DNA of 64,000 nt from Niveispirillum sp943370215 (GTDB lineage Bacteria; Pseudomonadota; Alphaproteobacteria; Azospirillales; Azospirillaceae), in the NCBI GenBank assembly GCA_943370215.1, contig CALRQC020000004.1, positions 124,001 through 188,000 of the forward strand. Reading direction: 5' to 3'. Below, one piece after another: positions 41,837-51,003 of this stretch; the stretch's first letter is position 1, and every line of letters starts with the position of its first letter. The position numbers and the translations under genes are program-made. Under the pieces are notes generated by a model that was given only the letters and a program-made list of their open reading frames with translations, was not told the origin of the DNA and searched no databases.

Positions 41837-42550
41837 TCAGCGTTCCACCAGCACGCCGTCGCGCATTTCCACCACCCGGTCCATGCGCTGGGCCAGTTCC
41901 ATATTATGGGTGGCGACCAGGGCACCCAGCCGGGCCCCGCCCGCCGCTTCCCCGCGCACCAGTTGCTGGAACATGGCGAAGACCGCTTCCGCCGTATGCA
42001 GATCCAGATTGCCGGTCGGTTCATCGGCGATCAGCAGGGCCGGGCGGTTGGCCAGCGCGCGGGCAATGGCCACGCGCTGCTGTTCCCCGCCCGACAGCTT
42101 GGCCGGGCGATGGTCCGCCCGCGCCGCCAGCCCCACCCGCTCCAGCAGTTCCCGCGCGCGGATTTCCGCCTGTTTACGGGCCACACCAGCAATCATCTGC
42201 GGCAGCACGATATTTTCCAGGGCGGAGAATTCCGGCAGCAGATGGTGGAACTGATAGACAAAGCCGATGCGGTCCCGGCGCAGCGCCGTGCGCCCAGCAT
42301 CATCCAGGGAAGACGCCACCTGGCCGGCAATGCGGATTTCCCCACCATCGGCCCGTTCCAGCAAGCCAGCGATCTGCAACAGGGTGGATTTGCCGGCCCC
42401 GGACGGGCCGACCAGGGCCACCAGTTCGCCCGCCTTCACGGCGGCATTCACGCCGCGCAGCACATCCAGCCGCTTTTCCCCTTGCGCGAAGGAGCGGCGG
42501 ATACCGTTCAGGGAAAGCACAATATCGGTGCCGTTCATCGCCTCACTCAT
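41837..42550 (-). CDS. lolD: Lipoprotein-releasing system ATP-binding protein
   Basis: The 237-residue ABC ATPase has Walker A LVGPSGAGKSTLLQ, Q-loop FVYQFHHLLPEFSALENI, signature LSGGEQQRVAIARAL, Walker B LLIADEPTGNLD and switch His ATHNMEL. The phrase YQFHHLLPEF is a LolD hallmark. The ATG at 42550 is inside the preceding permease gene with GGAGG 9 nt upstream; the ATG at 42538 is the alternative. It powers extraction of outer-membrane lipoproteins with the two permeases upstream. Confidence 0.95.
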   Translation of the reverse strand: MSEAMNGTDIVLSLNGIRRSFAQGEKRLDVLRGVNAAVKAGELVALVGPSGAGKSTLLQIAGLLERADGGEIRIAGQVASSLDDAGRTALRRDRIGFVYQFHHLLPEFSALENIVLPQMIAGVARKQAEIRARELLERVGLAARADHRPAKLSGGEQQRVAIARALANRPALLIADEPTGNLDLHTAEAVFAMFQQLVRGEAAGGARLGALVATHNMELAQRMDRVVEMRDGVLVER

Positions 42551-43799
42551 AACGCAGCGCCTCCACAGGGTCGAGCCGGGCAGCCCGCCAGGAGGGGTAA
42601 AGGGTGGCCACAAAGGACAGGGCGACGGAGGACAGCGCCACCAGCGCCACCTGCACCGGGTCCGTCCAGCTTGGCAGGGTGGACAGGTAATAGATATCGG
42701 CGTTGAACGGGTCGGTGCCCGTCAGGGCCTGCACCAGTTGGCGCACATCTTCCACATGGTGGGAAGCCAGCACGCCCAGCGCCACCCCGGCCGCCGTGCC
42801 GGCAATGCCGATGGAGGCACCGGACAGCAGGAAGATGCGCAGCACCATGCCGCTCCCAGCCCCCATGGTGCGCAGGATGGCGATTTCCCGCCCTTTGTCC
42901 TGCACCATCATGATCATGCCGGAAATGATGTTGAAGGCGGCCACGATGACGATCATGGCCAGGATCAGCGTCACCACATTGCGCTGGGTTTCAATGACAC
43001 TGAAGAAAGCGCCATTCACCTGCTGCCAATCCTGCGCCAGCAAGGGTTCCGACAGGCTGGCGCTGACCGCCGGGTGCATCCCCGGTGCCTTGGCCGGATC
43101 ATCCAGCATCAATTCCAGCGTGGTGACAGTATCGCCCAGTTCAAAGAAACCTTGCGCGGCGGGCAGGTCCATCAGCACCAGGGTGGCATCAAATTCCGAC
43201 ACGCCCAGCGCCAGAATGCCAACCACCGGGAAACTGCGTGAGCGGGGTGCCCCTTCCGTGCCGATGCGGGGGCTGAGCAGGGTGATACGGTCGCCCAGCT
43301 TGATACCGCCCCGTTCGGCCAGCTTGGCCCCGATGGCCACCCCGTCGCCTGCCGGCAGGATGCCTGCCTTCAGGGAACCGGCGAAGGCCGGGCGGCGGGC
43401 AATATCCGCCGCGTTCAGCGCCTTGACCAGCACGCCGCCGGCATAATCACGGATGGAAAGCAGCCCCTGCCCGTCAATGGCCGGCATCACCCCCGCCATG
43501 CCGGGCAGGGCCGACAGGCGGCGCATCTCATCGCCCGGCGGCACGAAGGGGCCATTGGGGGAATAGACCATCAAATGGCCCTGGAAGCCCAGCACGCGGG
43601 ACAGCAGATCGCGCTGAAACCCGTTGAACACCGCAAGCGACACCAGCAGCGTCGCCACACCCAGCGTGATGCCCAGGAAGGAGAAACCGGCAATGACGGA
43701 GATGAAGCCTTCCTGCCGCCGGGCCCGCAGATAGCGCCCGGCGATCCAGCGTTCCACAGCGGAGAACATGCCGCCTGCCTTCTGTTTGGTCTCAGCCAT
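42543..43799 (-). CDS. LolC/LolE-family lipoprotein-releasing permease (second copy)
   Basis: The 418-residue inner-membrane protein has one N-terminal helix (FISVIAGFSFLGITLGVATLL). A large periplasmic MacB-like domain (about 55-270) and three C-terminal helices follow, ending RAARLDPVEALRYE. It extracts lipoproteins from the inner membrane with LolD. It is clearly homologous to the gene just upstream; both share RYLRARRQEG near the start and the same last line. Its start overlaps the upstream gene by 8 nt, and lolD overlaps its end. Whether it is LolC- or LolE-like cannot be said by eye. Confidence 0.93.
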   Translation of the reverse strand: MAETKQKAGGMFSAVERWIAGRYLRARRQEGFISVIAGFSFLGITLGVATLLVSLAVFNGFQRDLLSRVLGFQGHLMVYSPNGPFVPPGDEMRRLSALPGMAGVMPAIDGQGLLSIRDYAGGVLVKALNAADIARRPAFAGSLKAGILPAGDGVAIGAKLAERGGIKLGDRITLLSPRIGTEGAPRSRSFPVVGILALGVSEFDATLVLMDLPAAQGFFELGDTVTTLELMLDDPAKAPGMHPAVSASLSEPLLAQDWQQVNGAFFSVIETQRNVVTLILAMIVIVAAFNIISGMIMMVQDKGREIAILRTMGAGSGMVLRIFLLSGASIGIAGTAAGVALGVLASHHVEDVRQLVQALTGTDPFNADIYYLSTLPSWTDPVQVALVALSSVALSFVATLYPSWRAARLDPVEALRYE

Positions 43800-45030
43800 G
43801 GCGCAGTGCCTCCACCGGGTCCAGGCGGGCGGCCCGCAGGGCGGGATAGATCGTCGCCCCGATGGACAGGAACAGGCCCAGCCCCAGCACCAGCATCACC
43901 TCCCCCCAATCAATGATGGCGGGCAGGCCGGTCAGAAAGGCGATCATCGGGATATTGGCCGCCCCGGGCAGCGATGACAGCGCCGCGCCAATGGCCTGCA
44001 CATTCAAGGTCAGCACCAGCCCCAGGCCAAAGCCGATCAGCGTGCCGAACGCCCCGATGGAGGCACCGGCCAGCAGGAACACCCGCAGGATGGAACGCTG
44101 TGCCGCGCCCATGGTGCGCAGAATGGCAATCGCCGCCGATTTGCCGCGCACCAGCATGACCATGGAGGAGATGATATTGAAGCTGGCCACCAGGATGATC
44201 AGCGTCAGCACAATGAACATGGCCACCCGCTCCACGCCCAAGGCCGTGACCAGGGAGCCATTGGCCTGCCGCCAGTCAGTGACGCGATAGCCAGGACCGA
44301 CCGCCGCCGACAGGCTGGCATGGAGGGCGGTGACATCCTGCGGGTTCTGCACAAAGACATCGATGGCGGTTGCCTGTTCCGGCAGACGGAAGAAACTCTG
44401 CGCCGCCCCCAGCGGCATATACAGGCTGGCGGCATCCTGATCCGGCATCCGCACATCCACCACCGCATAGACGGGGAAGGATTTGCGCCGCAGCATGGTG
44501 CCGAACGGGGTGGGCGTGCCCTTGGGGCTGATCAAGGTCACCTCTCCACCGACCGAAATACCCAGCGTGCGCGACAGGCCAAAGCCCAGCGCCACCCCAT
44601 CATCCCCCAGATCGGGCAGGCCCCTTATGACCGAACTGCCGACAATGGGCCGGCGCTTGAAATCCTCCGGCAGCAGCCCGCGCACCTTCACGCCGGTGGC
44701 GCGGCCATTGACAGTGGCCATGGTCTGGCCTTCCACCACCGGCATGGCCATCACCACGCCCGGCGTGGCCGCCAGCTTTTCCACCAGGATCGGATAATTG
44801 GGGATCGCCCCACCATCGCGGGTAATGCTGGCATGGGCGCCAATACCCTGGATGCGGGCCACCAGTTGCGCCCGGAACCCGTTCATCACCGACATAACGA
44901 TGATCAGCGTCGCCACCCCCAGCGCCACCCCGACAAAGGAAAAGCCGGCAATCACCGACACCGTGCCTTCCTGCCGCCGCGCCCGCAGGTAACGGAAGGC
45001 GACCATGCGTTCAAACGGCGTGAAGATCAT
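43792..45030 (-). CDS. LolC/LolE-family lipoprotein-releasing permease (first copy)
   Basis: The 412-residue permease has the same plan as its downstream partner: FRYLRARRQEGTVSVIAGFS near residue 12-31, a periplasmic domain, then three helices and a closing RAARLDPVEALRHG. The periplasmic part diverges from the partner much more than the membrane parts, as expected for subunits with different jobs (lipoprotein intake versus LolA docking). It is first in the lol transcript; 268 bases upstream, up to the divergent Sel1 gene, contain no other gene I can see. Confidence 0.93.
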   Translation of the reverse strand: MIFTPFERMVAFRYLRARRQEGTVSVIAGFSFVGVALGVATLIIVMSVMNGFRAQLVARIQGIGAHASITRDGGAIPNYPILVEKLAATPGVVMAMPVVEGQTMATVNGRATGVKVRGLLPEDFKRRPIVGSSVIRGLPDLGDDGVALGFGLSRTLGISVGGEVTLISPKGTPTPFGTMLRRKSFPVYAVVDVRMPDQDAASLYMPLGAAQSFFRLPEQATAIDVFVQNPQDVTALHASLSAAVGPGYRVTDWRQANGSLVTALGVERVAMFIVLTLIILVASFNIISSMVMLVRGKSAAIAILRTMGAAQRSILRVFLLAGASIGAFGTLIGFGLGLVLTLNVQAIGAALSSLPGAANIPMIAFLTGLPAIIDWGEVMLVLGLGLFLSIGATIYPALRAARLDPVEALRHG

Positions 45031-45298
45031 GGGCTCTCAAAAGGCAAGGGGCACCGTATCGGGCGGGTTTAGCCTTGCTTATAGGCGGAAATGGGGCGGG
45101 GGCGGAAGGGGGTGGGTGGTGTCCCGCAACAAGCACATCCAGGCTGCCGAGGCCAAACAGCAATTCCCGCACGGCCCCGCCGCGATTCCATCTTTCGGAT
45201 TAATTCGATAGGGAGATTCCCGCCCGCAATAATGGCTGTTTGACAGCCGACCTGTGCAACCGGATCATCATGCCGCCAACCGCCAGACGGGACGATCC

Positions 45299-46159
45299 AT
45301 GCGCCAGCGTCATCCGCTTCCCCTTGCCGCCCTGCTGAGCTGCCTTTTGCTGGGGGCCTGCGCCAGCCAGCCGCCCGCCCCCGCTCTGCGGGTGGAAACC
45401 ATGCCCCCGCCCCCCGCGAACACGTCCCCCGCCCTGATCGCCCAGGTGCCGGAAAGCGGCCCCATCAATCCACCGGAAGAGCCGCCAGCCGCCGCCGCCT
45501 TGTTGGCGGAGGGGAAAAAATATCTGCGGGGAGAAGGCGTGCCGGAGGATGAGAACCGCGCCTTCAGCCTGTTCCAGCAGGCAGCCGATCTGGGCAGCGC
45601 GGCCGGCCGTTACCGGCTGGGCATCATCTATCTAGGCAGCAGCGCGGGGCGGACCGACCCGCGAAAGGCCGCCGATCTGCTGCTACCATTGGCACAGCAA
45701 GGTTATCCGGACGCCGCCTTCCTGTTGGGGCTGGTGGCCAGCGGTTTCACAACCGCCCCCAGCCTGTTACCAGCGGCCGGGGAGTCAAGCCTGCGCCAGG
45801 CCCCCTATTGGTTCAATATTGCCCGCCGTGCCGGACAGGTGAATGCACGCGGGGCCTATGAGCAGCAATTGGCGGCAATGCGACAGGATGGCGTCATCCC
45901 GGCCGGTAGCGGCACGGGCGACGACTTTGCCAGCGCCATCCGCTTCAAAGGCAAGATTGCCAACAGCACAGAGGGGGTGCCGCTGGAATACCGGACCATC
46001 GGCCCCCTGTTCCCAGGCTGGAAGCGGGACAGCCAAAGCCTGATCCAACAGGATGGCAAACATTATGATGTGCTGACCTTGACGAATGACCATGGCCAGA
46101 AAGTGCAGGTCTATTTCGACGTCACCGACTGGTTTGGGTACGGTAACAAAACACCATAA
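45299..46159 (+). CDS. Lipoprotein with Sel1-type repeats
   Basis: The 286-residue envelope protein has a lipoprotein signal (LPLAALLSCLLLGAC, acyl-Cys at about residue 21) and a Pro-rich linker. Two Sel1-like helical repeats follow (YLRGEGVPEDENRAFSLFQQ then AADLGSAAGRYRLGIIYLG), plus a third divergent copy. The C-terminal 80 residues (FKGKIANSTEGVPLEYRTIG onward) form a separate beta-rich domain that I do not recognise. Sel1 repeats usually mediate protein contacts. The ATG at 45299 is the only start that leaves an intact signal. It converges on the FIST receptor gene. Confidence 0.82.
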   Translation: MRQRHPLPLAALLSCLLLGACASQPPAPALRVETMPPPPANTSPALIAQVPESGPINPPEEPPAAAALLAEGKKYLRGEGVPEDENRAFSLFQQAADLGSAAGRYRLGIIYLGSSAGRTDPRKAADLLLPLAQQGYPDAAFLLGLVASGFTTAPSLLPAAGESSLRQAPYWFNIARRAGQVNARGAYEQQLAAMRQDGVIPAGSGTGDDFASAIRFKGKIANSTEGVPLEYRTIGPLFPGWKRDSQSLIQQDGKHYDVLTLTNDHGQKVQVYFDVTDWFGYGNKTP

Positions 46160-46184
46160 TGACCCATTGGCTTATTGGGAGGCA

Positions 46185-48251
46185 TCACCCCATCGAGTCC
46201 AAAATTTTCAGTTGGTCGATATAATGGCGGTTCTGCTGCAACAGGCCCGTTTGGGCCTGCACACTGTCAATCGCCTCAGCGACATTGCGCTTCACCTCAT
46301 CCACCTGACGCATCACCTGATCCACATTGGTCAGCAGGCTGACATTGCTGCCGGCGATCTGGTCCAGCGTGCTGCCTGTCTCGGTAATACGGGCCCCCAA
46401 CGCGCCGACGGAATGATGGATATCGTTGATTGCGGCCTGGGTGTTGCCCAGCGTCGCCTTGGTATCATTGGCCAGTTTGCGCACCTCTGCCGCAACGACA
46501 GCGAAACCCTTGCCGGCCTCGCCCGCCCGAGCCGCCTCAATGGTGGCGTTCAGGGCCAGAAGGTTGGTCTGGCCGGCAATCCCATCGATCACGCGCAGCA
46601 CGCCTTCAACATTCTGCAGCACATCGCCCAGCCGGGCGAATTCACCTTCCATCTCCGCCTTGCGCTTTTCCTGCCCCTGGAAGGTGGCGGCATGACCGTG
46701 CAGGCCCGTGCGGATGGCCGACATGCAGCCATCCACATGGTCGGTATAGGCGGTCATCTTATCCATCAGACCGCTAAGCGCAGTCGTAGCCTCCACCTGG
46801 ACAATCAAATTGTGGATCAGCTTCTGGCGAATACGGTTCAGCAAGGATAGGCGGGTCAGCCGGGTTTCAGTGAAGTAGGATTTGAAGCGGGCGTAATGGA
46901 TCGGAAAACGATCAGCAAGATCATCATGGAAATCACCCCCGGCATTGTCGAAGAAAAACACGGCCGAGAGGGTTTGGTTGATATTAATACCCAACAGCTC
47001 GCCAAAAGTGGAGAAACCCGCCACCGTTACATCATCAAAGACATGGACCTGCCCCAAGGACGCGCCATTATTCAGCCGGCGCAAGATGCAATCATTAAGG
47101 ATGCCCCCCAGTGGCTTGGGCTTGCCACGCAGGAAGGACTGAAAATCCGTCTCCGTCTGGCGAACAAAATCGGTGCCCTCCACCAGATGGAGTTGATCAC
47201 CAGGGCTGACGTCGCAGTAAAAATGCGCCTTGCCAGTGGCTTCTTCAAAACCGGAAACAGAACGGATGAACAGCTCACCATCCAGTTCAATGGCAAAGGT
47301 GTAGCGCGCCAGTTTGGCGGATAGCTCCGCCGGACGGCACTTCAGGGCGCCACACAGCGCATCGGCAAAGCTCTGCACCGCCAGACTGGCGCCATCGATC
47401 ACGCTGCTGACGGTACGGCGCACCGGATCGGCGTCCAACACCGAGAAGGAGATACCGGTGCGCCGGAAATTTTGTGTCTTGAACACACCATAGCGCTTGC
47501 CCGGTGCCAATTTCAGAAAGGCGATGACGGCATGGTTTTCCAGCACCCGGGTGCCGTCATAAAGCCAGGTGTGCTGGAAATCCAGTTTCCCCCCCGCCGA
47601 ACCGCCCAGAAACAGGACAGGAAAACGGCTGCTCTGGTAGACCGCCTCCATCAGGTAATTCTCACTGGCCGACAGCCCATCGATGAAGGTGAGCGCCAGC
47701 GTGTCCCGGCTGTCCAACACGAAGGGCGGCGTGATGGCAGACAATTCGGCCGCGATTGCCGTAACACGCTGGTCTTGACCCAGGGTCGGTTTACCGGCGC
47801 GGATATCCTGGCAATGCAGCGGCACTGCACGCACATCTACCGCTGCCAGCAGATCGCTGGCAAAGGATTGCAGCACGATGTCATCCCAAGCCCCGTCGGC
47901 CGGGCTGTAAAGCCGACCGCCCTGCGAACATAGCTCCCCCGCCGTTGTCATCAAGATCACCCGGCTTTCCGCCGGAATAGCACGCCGCACCCGCTCCGCG
48001 ACGCTGCGGAAATCCAGATGCGGGGAGACGAAACCCAGCACCAAGGCCGGCGGCTTGCCGGCAAATTGCAATCCGGCGAGATCCTCGGCCGACAAGGCAG
48101 CAGAACGGGTGCGGAGGGTACGCACCATCTCGGTGGGAACAGGCGCGGCAGCCGTGACGGTGGATATGATGGGGGAGGGCGCTGACGATGGGTGCCGCGT
48201 GCCGGCCATGTCAGCCGCTGGGCTGTTCAGCAGACGGTTGATCAGACGCAT
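46185..48251 (-). CDS. Soluble chemoreceptor with FIST sensor domain
   Basis: The 688-residue protein has no membrane helix. A FIST_N region (about residues 75-250: ALVLGFVSPHLDF, LTFIDGLSASENYLME, LFLGGSAGGKLDF) and FIST_C (about 255-410) sense small ligands, perhaps amino acids. The C-terminal MCP signalling domain carries the conserved tip region DGIAGQTNLLALNATIEAAR, AGEAGKGFAVVAAEVRKLA and long coiled coils. It should form a cytoplasmic receptor working with CheA/CheW, none of which is encoded here. The ATG at 48251 follows GGGGAA by 5-7 nt. Confidence 0.93.
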   Translation of the reverse strand: MRLINRLLNSPAADMAGTRHPSSAPSPIISTVTAAAPVPTEMVRTLRTRSAALSAEDLAGLQFAGKPPALVLGFVSPHLDFRSVAERVRRAIPAESRVILMTTAGELCSQGGRLYSPADGAWDDIVLQSFASDLLAAVDVRAVPLHCQDIRAGKPTLGQDQRVTAIAAELSAITPPFVLDSRDTLALTFIDGLSASENYLMEAVYQSSRFPVLFLGGSAGGKLDFQHTWLYDGTRVLENHAVIAFLKLAPGKRYGVFKTQNFRRTGISFSVLDADPVRRTVSSVIDGASLAVQSFADALCGALKCRPAELSAKLARYTFAIELDGELFIRSVSGFEEATGKAHFYCDVSPGDQLHLVEGTDFVRQTETDFQSFLRGKPKPLGGILNDCILRRLNNGASLGQVHVFDDVTVAGFSTFGELLGININQTLSAVFFFDNAGGDFHDDLADRFPIHYARFKSYFTETRLTRLSLLNRIRQKLIHNLIVQVEATTALSGLMDKMTAYTDHVDGCMSAIRTGLHGHAATFQGQEKRKAEMEGEFARLGDVLQNVEGVLRVIDGIAGQTNLLALNATIEAARAGEAGKGFAVVAAEVRKLANDTKATLGNTQAAINDIHHSVGALGARITETGSTLDQIAGSNVSLLTNVDQVMRQVDEVKRNVAEAIDSVQAQTGLLQQNRHYIDQLKILDSMG

Positions 48252-48285
48252 GGCGTTCCCCACCCCTTTAAACCGGTGCCTTCTG

Positions 48286-48302
48286 CCGTTCCCGCGGAAC
48301 GG
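48286..48302. promoter_or_regulatory. 7-bp inverted repeat upstream of the FIST receptor gene
   Basis: CCGTTCC-CGC-GGAACGG lies 35 nt before the receptor's ATG, inside the 277-base divergent region that is otherwise AT-rich and shows no gene. It could be an operator or a leader hairpin; there is nothing more to decide which. Confidence 0.35.
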
Positions 48303-48528
48303 CCGGTGTGCAATATTCCTTGTTGGGAAAACTATCTAACCAATCCGGTGATTTTACTATCTATACTGATGATCAGGCAGAAGACCGCGCCAGTACTGGA
48401 AACATTCAGAATTGTAATATTATTAATGTTACCTCCTAATAATAATTTCTCAACATAACTATCCGGACCGGATATCTCCTCTCTGGGCGCCGCCTGTGGG
48501 CCTGTTGCGCCGGAAGGGCCGCCATCTT

Positions 48529-50151
48529 ATGGTCATGACCAGCCCATTACCCATATCCGGAAAGCCGCTACCCGTGCCCGCCATGACACTGACCTCCCTG
48601 CTGAAGAAGATTGCCCGGCATATGACGGCGGGCACGCTGGCCCCCTTGCCCCCCGGTTTGGCTGAACAGTTGCTGGAAGTGCCGGAACTGCTGGAGGAAC
48701 TGCTGTTCCTGTTCAGCGAAGAGTTTGACAAGCCAAAGCCCAACCGGAAACTCCTTGCCCTGTGCAGCAACCTGCTGGGCGATGTGATGATGATCCTGAC
48801 TCAGTTGGGTAAGAAGGCCGCCAAGCCAGCGCGCCATCTGCGCGATCAGGTCCGTCAGATGCTTGAGGAAGGACTGGCCGGTCCGGAATTTACAGTGGAA
48901 CTGCTGCGGATCGCCCAGAGCGCCGGCTTCGCGATGGAGATCGACATGATGGGGCCGCTGCAGGAAATGGCGCCTTCTCCGGTCCCAAAGACCCCCGAGG
49001 ATCAGAGTCAGGCCCTGATCCAGGCTTTCACCAACCTGCTGGAAGAGGCCGAGGGCGATATTTTCGCCGTCCATGAGCAGATGGCCCCGATGATCGCCAG
49101 CATCCCAATGGAAGCGCGTGGCGCCATGGGGGGCATGTTGCTGGTCAACCCGGACAGCGCGCCCTTGCGGGAACTGGCGCTGGCCTGGCTGCTGGACCCG
49201 GATGCCGGGATCCGGCAGCAGACGATCAGCCTGTTGCAGCAGACAGCGGAAAAGGGGGTGCTGCCGCCCACCAGCCTGCGCCGGCTGATCCTGCTGCGCA
49301 ACATGCTGCCGGAGTCACTGCGGGCCGGTGTGGATGCCACCATCCGCGCCGCCCGGCTGAAAGGGGTCGAATGCCCGCCCAGCGGTCCCGGCGTGGTGCC
49401 GGAAGCGGTGTTCGCCTCTGGCTTTGACGGGGCGGGGGCGCAGAGCCTGTTCATCCTGCTGAAGCAGGGCCGCAAATATGTCATCGTCTCCCTGCTGTTC
49501 AAGCAAGGGATGGGCATCCGCGATGCCTGGTGCGGTGAAGCAATGACCCGCAAGGCCGCCACCGCCATGCTGGACCAGATCGACGAACAGTTGGGCCTGC
49601 TGGAAAGCAATGTCGATTATCTGACCATGGCGCTGGGCCATTTCATGGCCGTCGGTGCGACAAGTGAAACCCCGCCCCCGTTCAGCCTGCTGTCGGTGCT
49701 GGAAACGCTGGCCCTGCCACTGCCGGCCCCCGCCATCCGCGATACCGAGGGCTTGTTGGAAACATTGCTGCCCGCTGAACAGCCGGCGGATATCGTGGCA
49801 CAAGCCCTCGCCGGCTCTGCCGAGTGGGTGAACGACATCCCCCTCACCCTGTCCTGGTTTGAGGATGAACAGGTGGTGGATGATCTGTTGCGCGGCCGCC
49901 GGCTGGGGGTGGAGAAGCAGCGCACCCTGATCCTGACCCAATTGCTGCCGCAGCGGCGCGACCATTGGGCCCGCCTGCTGGCCTGGACCGCCGCCACCGG
50001 CAAGGGGGACTGGAACAATGTTTCCGCCACCGACATGGCCCTGGTGGCCCGGTCGCTGCTGACCGGTGCCGATCTCGCCACCATCCCCGTCATGGCCGAT
50101 ATCGCCCAGCAGACGGTGCTGGCCTGGCGCTCCGCCAATGGCAAGGGCTGA
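48529..50151 (+). CDS. Large unknown protein with helical repeat-like architecture
   Basis: I do not recognise the family of this 540-residue cytoplasmic protein. It is Leu-rich and almost all helical. Segments such as LLEVPELLEELLFLFSEEFD, LRELALAWLLDPDAGIRQQT and SLLQQTAEKGVLPPTSL recall armadillo/HEAT-like repeats. A beta-containing middle section (SLFILLKQGRKYVIVSLLFKQG) breaks the pattern. No signal peptide or catalytic motif is evident. The ATG at 48529 has GGAAGGG about 10 nt upstream. Codon use matches the core genes. It is divergent from the FIST receptor and convergent with the GST gene. Confidence 0.6.
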   Translation: MVMTSPLPISGKPLPVPAMTLTSLLKKIARHMTAGTLAPLPPGLAEQLLEVPELLEELLFLFSEEFDKPKPNRKLLALCSNLLGDVMMILTQLGKKAAKPARHLRDQVRQMLEEGLAGPEFTVELLRIAQSAGFAMEIDMMGPLQEMAPSPVPKTPEDQSQALIQAFTNLLEEAEGDIFAVHEQMAPMIASIPMEARGAMGGMLLVNPDSAPLRELALAWLLDPDAGIRQQTISLLQQTAEKGVLPPTSLRRLILLRNMLPESLRAGVDATIRAARLKGVECPPSGPGVVPEAVFASGFDGAGAQSLFILLKQGRKYVIVSLLFKQGMGIRDAWCGEAMTRKAATAMLDQIDEQLGLLESNVDYLTMALGHFMAVGATSETPPPFSLLSVLETLALPLPAPAIRDTEGLLETLLPAEQPADIVAQALAGSAEWVNDIPLTLSWFEDEQVVDDLLRGRRLGVEKQRTLILTQLLPQRRDHWARLLAWTAATGKGDWNNVSATDMALVARSLLTGADLATIPVMADIAQQTVLAWRSANGKG

Positions 50152-50160
50152 GCCGCCGCG

Positions 50161-50817
50161 TCAGGGATCATCATAATCGGCGGGGAAATGCCGATCCCAC
50201 AGCGCGCGCAGGCGGGGATCGGCCTCCACCTTCTCCGCCACCGCGACGATGCCCGGCGCCACGGTGCGGATCGCCTCCCGCCTTGGCCGCCAGCGCGTCA
50301 TCATGGAAATATAAAGGTCCAGCACCGTCCAGTCCGGCGTGCCCAGCACCCAACCGCCGGGGGTAGGTGCCAAACCCGCCTCCACATTGGCCCAGCAGGC
50401 CAGCGTGCGGTCGATGGTGGCCTGTTTCAACTGAGCCTGCGCCGCTTCCCCCGTCACCCAGCGGTCACAGAAATCACCCACCGTGTACATGGGATAGATG
50501 GCGGCTGGCAGATAGACCAGCCAGCGCAGGAACAGCGGCCGCAGCGGGTCGCCCGGGGGCGGGGCCAGCACGCCCGGATGGCGTTCCAGCAGCCAAAGCA
50601 GGATGGCCACTGTCTCCGTCAACACCGTGCCATCGGGCAGGCGCAGGGTGGGCACCTGGCCCAGCGGATTCAATGCGCGCAAATCATCCAGCGCCGGCGA
50701 TGGCGTCCAGGGCTCAACCTCCACATAATCGTAATCGTCGCCGAGTAGGATCAGCGCCGCTTCCACCACGGCGGAGCCACAGCCGACGCACCCATAGAGA
50801 AGCGGTTTACCCGTCAT
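50161..50817 (-). CDS. Glutathione S-transferase family protein
   Basis: The 218-residue protein has a thioredoxin-like N domain with LYGCVGCGSAVVEAAL in place of the usual Ser/Cys/Tyr start, then NPLGQVPTLRLPDGTVLTET, where the cis-Pro and the Glu/Ser-type GSH contact lie. An all-helical C domain ends in TVLDLYISMMTRWRPRR. The ATG at 50817 has GGGGGAGG upstream, while an upstream in-frame start adds an unrelated leader. Two Cys in the active-site region suggest Cys- or beta-type behaviour. The substrate is unknown. Confidence 0.85.
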   Translation of the reverse strand: MTGKPLLYGCVGCGSAVVEAALILLGDDYDYVEVEPWTPSPALDDLRALNPLGQVPTLRLPDGTVLTETVAILLWLLERHPGVLAPPPGDPLRPLFLRWLVYLPAAIYPMYTVGDFCDRWVTGEAAQAQLKQATIDRTLACWANVEAGLAPTPGGWVLGTPDWTVLDLYISMMTRWRPRREAIRTVAPGIVAVAEKVEADPRLRALWDRHFPADYDDP

Positions 50818-51003
50818 CGCATCCTCCCCCACTTGGTTCTGCCACCATCCGACGCATGATCGGAACATAAAGCGAACAGTCCTGCAAGGGGAAGAAATGT
50901 GACAAGGTGATTGGCGGATTGCCCCAACCCCCCGCTGGTGTTAGACACTCGCCCGTTTACCCATCATCATGGCCCACTTCGAACAGACCGGAGCCCGCAC
51001 GAG

